Below are positions 5,654-6,839 of a stretch of DNA of 6,839 bases, piece by piece (positions within the stretch are counted from its first letter, which is position 1; every line of letters starts with the position of its first letter). The notes under the pieces are model-generated. The model saw only the letters and a program-made list of their open reading frames with translations. It was not told where the DNA came from and searched no databases. Both the position numbers and the translations under genes were made by a program. This stretch comes from an uncultured Collinsella sp. (GTDB taxonomy: Bacteria > Actinomycetota > Coriobacteriia > Coriobacteriales > Coriobacteriaceae), in NCBI GenBank assembly GCA_958453575.1, contig CAUDYH010000063.1, positions 1 to 6,839 of the forward strand, read 5' to 3'.

Positions 5654-6721
5654 TTGGATAAGAACGAGCTGCAAAAGCGTATGGAACAGGCCATCCGCCT
5701 GACGGCACCTGGCCAGCCGATCCGCACCGCCCTCGACATGATCATTGCTGGTCACCTGGGCGCCCTTATCTGCGTCGGCGACACCGAAAACGTGCTCGCT
5801 GCCGGTAACGACGGCTTCCCGCTCAACATTTCGTTTACCTCGAACCGCCTGTTCGAGCTTTCCAAGATGGACGGCGCCATCGTCATCGATGGCGACCTCA
5901 CCCAGATCCTGCGCGCCAACTTCCACCTCAATCCCGATCCCTCGCTCGCCACGAGTGAGACGGGCATGCGTCACCGCACCGCCGCCCGCATGTCGGTGCT
6001 CACGGATGCCATCGTGATCTCGGTCTCGGCCCGTCGTGCCGTCGTCAACGTGTACGTTCACGGCAAGAGCTACGAGATCCAGCCCGTCACCACCATCATG
6101 AGCTCGGTCAACCAGCTCGTCGCCACGCTCCAGACTACCCGTCAGTCGCTCGACCGCTCCCTGCTGCGCCTGACGGCCCTCGAGCTCGACGACTACGTTA
6201 CGCTCGCCGACATCACCGGCATTTTCTCGAGTTTCGAGATCATGCAGCAGGCAAAGACTGAGCTTAAGGATTGCATCGTCAAGCTGGGCAACCAGGGCAA
6301 GCTCGTGCAGATGCAGCTCGAGCAGCTCGCGGGCTCCAGCATGGATACCGAATACGACCTGATGATCCGCGACTACGCAAGTGATTCTTCCGAGGCTAAT
6401 GCCGAGAAGATTCGCGCCAACCTGAGCCGTATGACACCTAAGGACCTGTCCGACCCACAGCATGTGGCGGCGGTTCTGGGTTACGACGACCTGGACGAGG
6501 ACTCCGTCATGACGCCGCTGGGCCTGCGCACGCTTTCGCGCGTGTCCGTCGTGCGCGACGGCGTGGCCGAGAAGATCGTCGACGAGTATGGCTCGTTGCA
6601 GGAGCTCATGGACGACATCAGCGAGGATCCGGAGCGCCTAGGCGACTTTGGCGTCAACAACCCTGCCATTCTTGCGGACTCGCTGTACCGCATGAAGGGC
6701 ACCAAACAGGGGAACGCATAA
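5654..6721 (+). CDS. disA: DNA integrity scanning protein DisA, diadenylate cyclase
   Basis: A 355-residue protein (B. subtilis DisA has about 360) that makes cyclic di-AMP from two ATP and, as an octamer, scans DNA for branched structures; in the cell it links genome integrity, osmolyte and wall homeostasis. The N-terminal DAC domain (about 10-140) holds the catalytic DGA (73-75) in SKMDGAIVIDGD and the ATP-binding GMRHRTA (104-110). A helical linker follows (about 150-280). The C-terminal helix-hairpin-helix region ends in LGDFGVNNPAILADSL (329-344), matching the DNA-binding end of the family. These features separate DisA from the membrane-bound CdaA and from CdaS. The start is TTG, so translation may be limited. 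The stop overlaps the ispD start by one base (TAATG), so the two are very likely co-transcribed. All known catalytic residues are present. Confidence 0.95.
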   Translation: MDKNELQKRMEQAIRLTAPGQPIRTALDMIIAGHLGALICVGDTENVLAAGNDGFPLNISFTSNRLFELSKMDGAIVIDGDLTQILRANFHLNPDPSLATSETGMRHRTAARMSVLTDAIVISVSARRAVVNVYVHGKSYEIQPVTTIMSSVNQLVATLQTTRQSLDRSLLRLTALELDDYVTLADITGIFSSFEIMQQAKTELKDCIVKLGNQGKLVQMQLEQLAGSSMDTEYDLMIRDYASDSSEANAEKIRANLSRMTPKDLSDPQHVAAVLGYDDLDEDSVMTPLGLRTLSRVSVVRDGVAEKIVDEYGSLQELMDDISEDPERLGDFGVNNPAILADSLYRMKGTKQGNA

Positions 6722-6839
6722 TGGCGCCCGTATGCGCCGTGGTCGTTGCCGGCGGCAGCGGCCAGCGCTTTGGAAATCCCGGCGGCAAGCAGCTCGATAA
6801 CGTGGCGGGCCGTCCGCTCATGAGCTGGTCTATCCGCGC
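6721..6839 (+). CDS. ispD: 2-C-methyl-D-erythritol 4-phosphate cytidylyltransferase IspD, N-terminal part (runs off window)
   Basis: Only the first 39 codons are present. IspD joins CTP to methylerythritol phosphate, the third step of the MEP route to isoprenoid precursors, in the cytosol. The visible N-terminus has the nucleotide-binding loop AGGSGQRFG (about residues 10-18), then GGKQL (22-26) and GRPLMSWSI (30-38), the order seen at the start of IspD proteins. The ATG overlaps the disA stop codon, and AGGGGA (6708-6713) stands seven bases upstream. Proximity of disA and ispD is common in Gram-positive genomes (with yacL or carD often between them), which supports the call. Another cytidylyltransferase, such as TarI, shares this loop and cannot be fully excluded from so short a piece; a fusion to ispF also cannot be seen. 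Confidence 0.85.
   Translation, partial: MAPVCAVVVAGGSGQRFGNPGGKQLDNVAGRPLMSWSIR

Noticed and set aside
5624..6463. 279-residue open frame on the minus strand opposite disA
   Set aside because: Same reason: mirror frame of a conserved gene; its translation is a repetitive Gly/Val/Asp/Leu-rich string without family features.
1..6839. CRISPR array, tRNA or rRNA gene
   Set aside because: No regularly spaced repeats, no cloverleaf-like segment and no rRNA-like stretch were seen in the intergenic regions.

Overview
This window looks like chromosomal DNA from a moderately GC-rich actinobacterium. The best guess is a gut member of the Coriobacteriia such as Collinsella. The grounds are the strong G/C preference at third codon positions in the housekeeping genes, the GTG and TTG starts, and a clpC ... 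disA-ispD gene order that echoes Firmicutes and Actinobacteria. The genus is an inference from family resemblance and was not tested by a search.

Layout from left to right. Positions 1-1179 (+) hold the C-terminal third or so of the Clp unfoldase ClpC, with a complete second AAA+ module and a ClpP-docking VGF motif, closed by a strong hairpin (1205-1236). Positions 1394-2851 (+) hold an intact M20C aminoacyl-histidine dipeptidase (PepD), preceded by a leader with inverted and direct repeats and followed by a rho-independent terminator (2907-2954). On the minus strand, converging on pepD, lie a hipB-like antitoxin/repressor gene (4715-4284) and a hipA Ser/Thr kinase toxin gene (4283-2979), whose stop and start codons abut. 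Upstream of hipB is a perfect 17-bp inverted repeat (4729-4773), the likely autorepression operator. Two bases further upstream is a 14-bp hairpin (4776-4807) that terminates the next minus-strand gene, mntP, a manganese efflux pump (5428-4844). The mntP leader can fold so that its Shine-Dalgarno sequence is paired. Divergent from mntP, disA (c-di-AMP synthase, 5654-6721, +) overlaps the start of ispD (2-C-methyl-D-erythritol 4-phosphate cytidylyltransferase, 6721 to the window edge) by one base.

How the pieces relate. ClpC (protein quality control), DisA (c-di-AMP, genome-integrity and osmotic signalling) and IspD (isoprenoid precursors) are conserved housekeeping functions that sit close together in many Gram-positive genomes. 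Here pepD, hipBA and mntP lie between clpC and disA, where radA often sits. hipBA has visibly lower GC than its neighbours and is the most accessory-like segment. The most interesting non-coding structure is the pair of adjacent hairpins at 4729-4807. The hipBA operator and the mntP terminator share the same ATGCAAA half-site word, which suggests that the terminator and the toxin-antitoxin regulatory site may have merged functionally.
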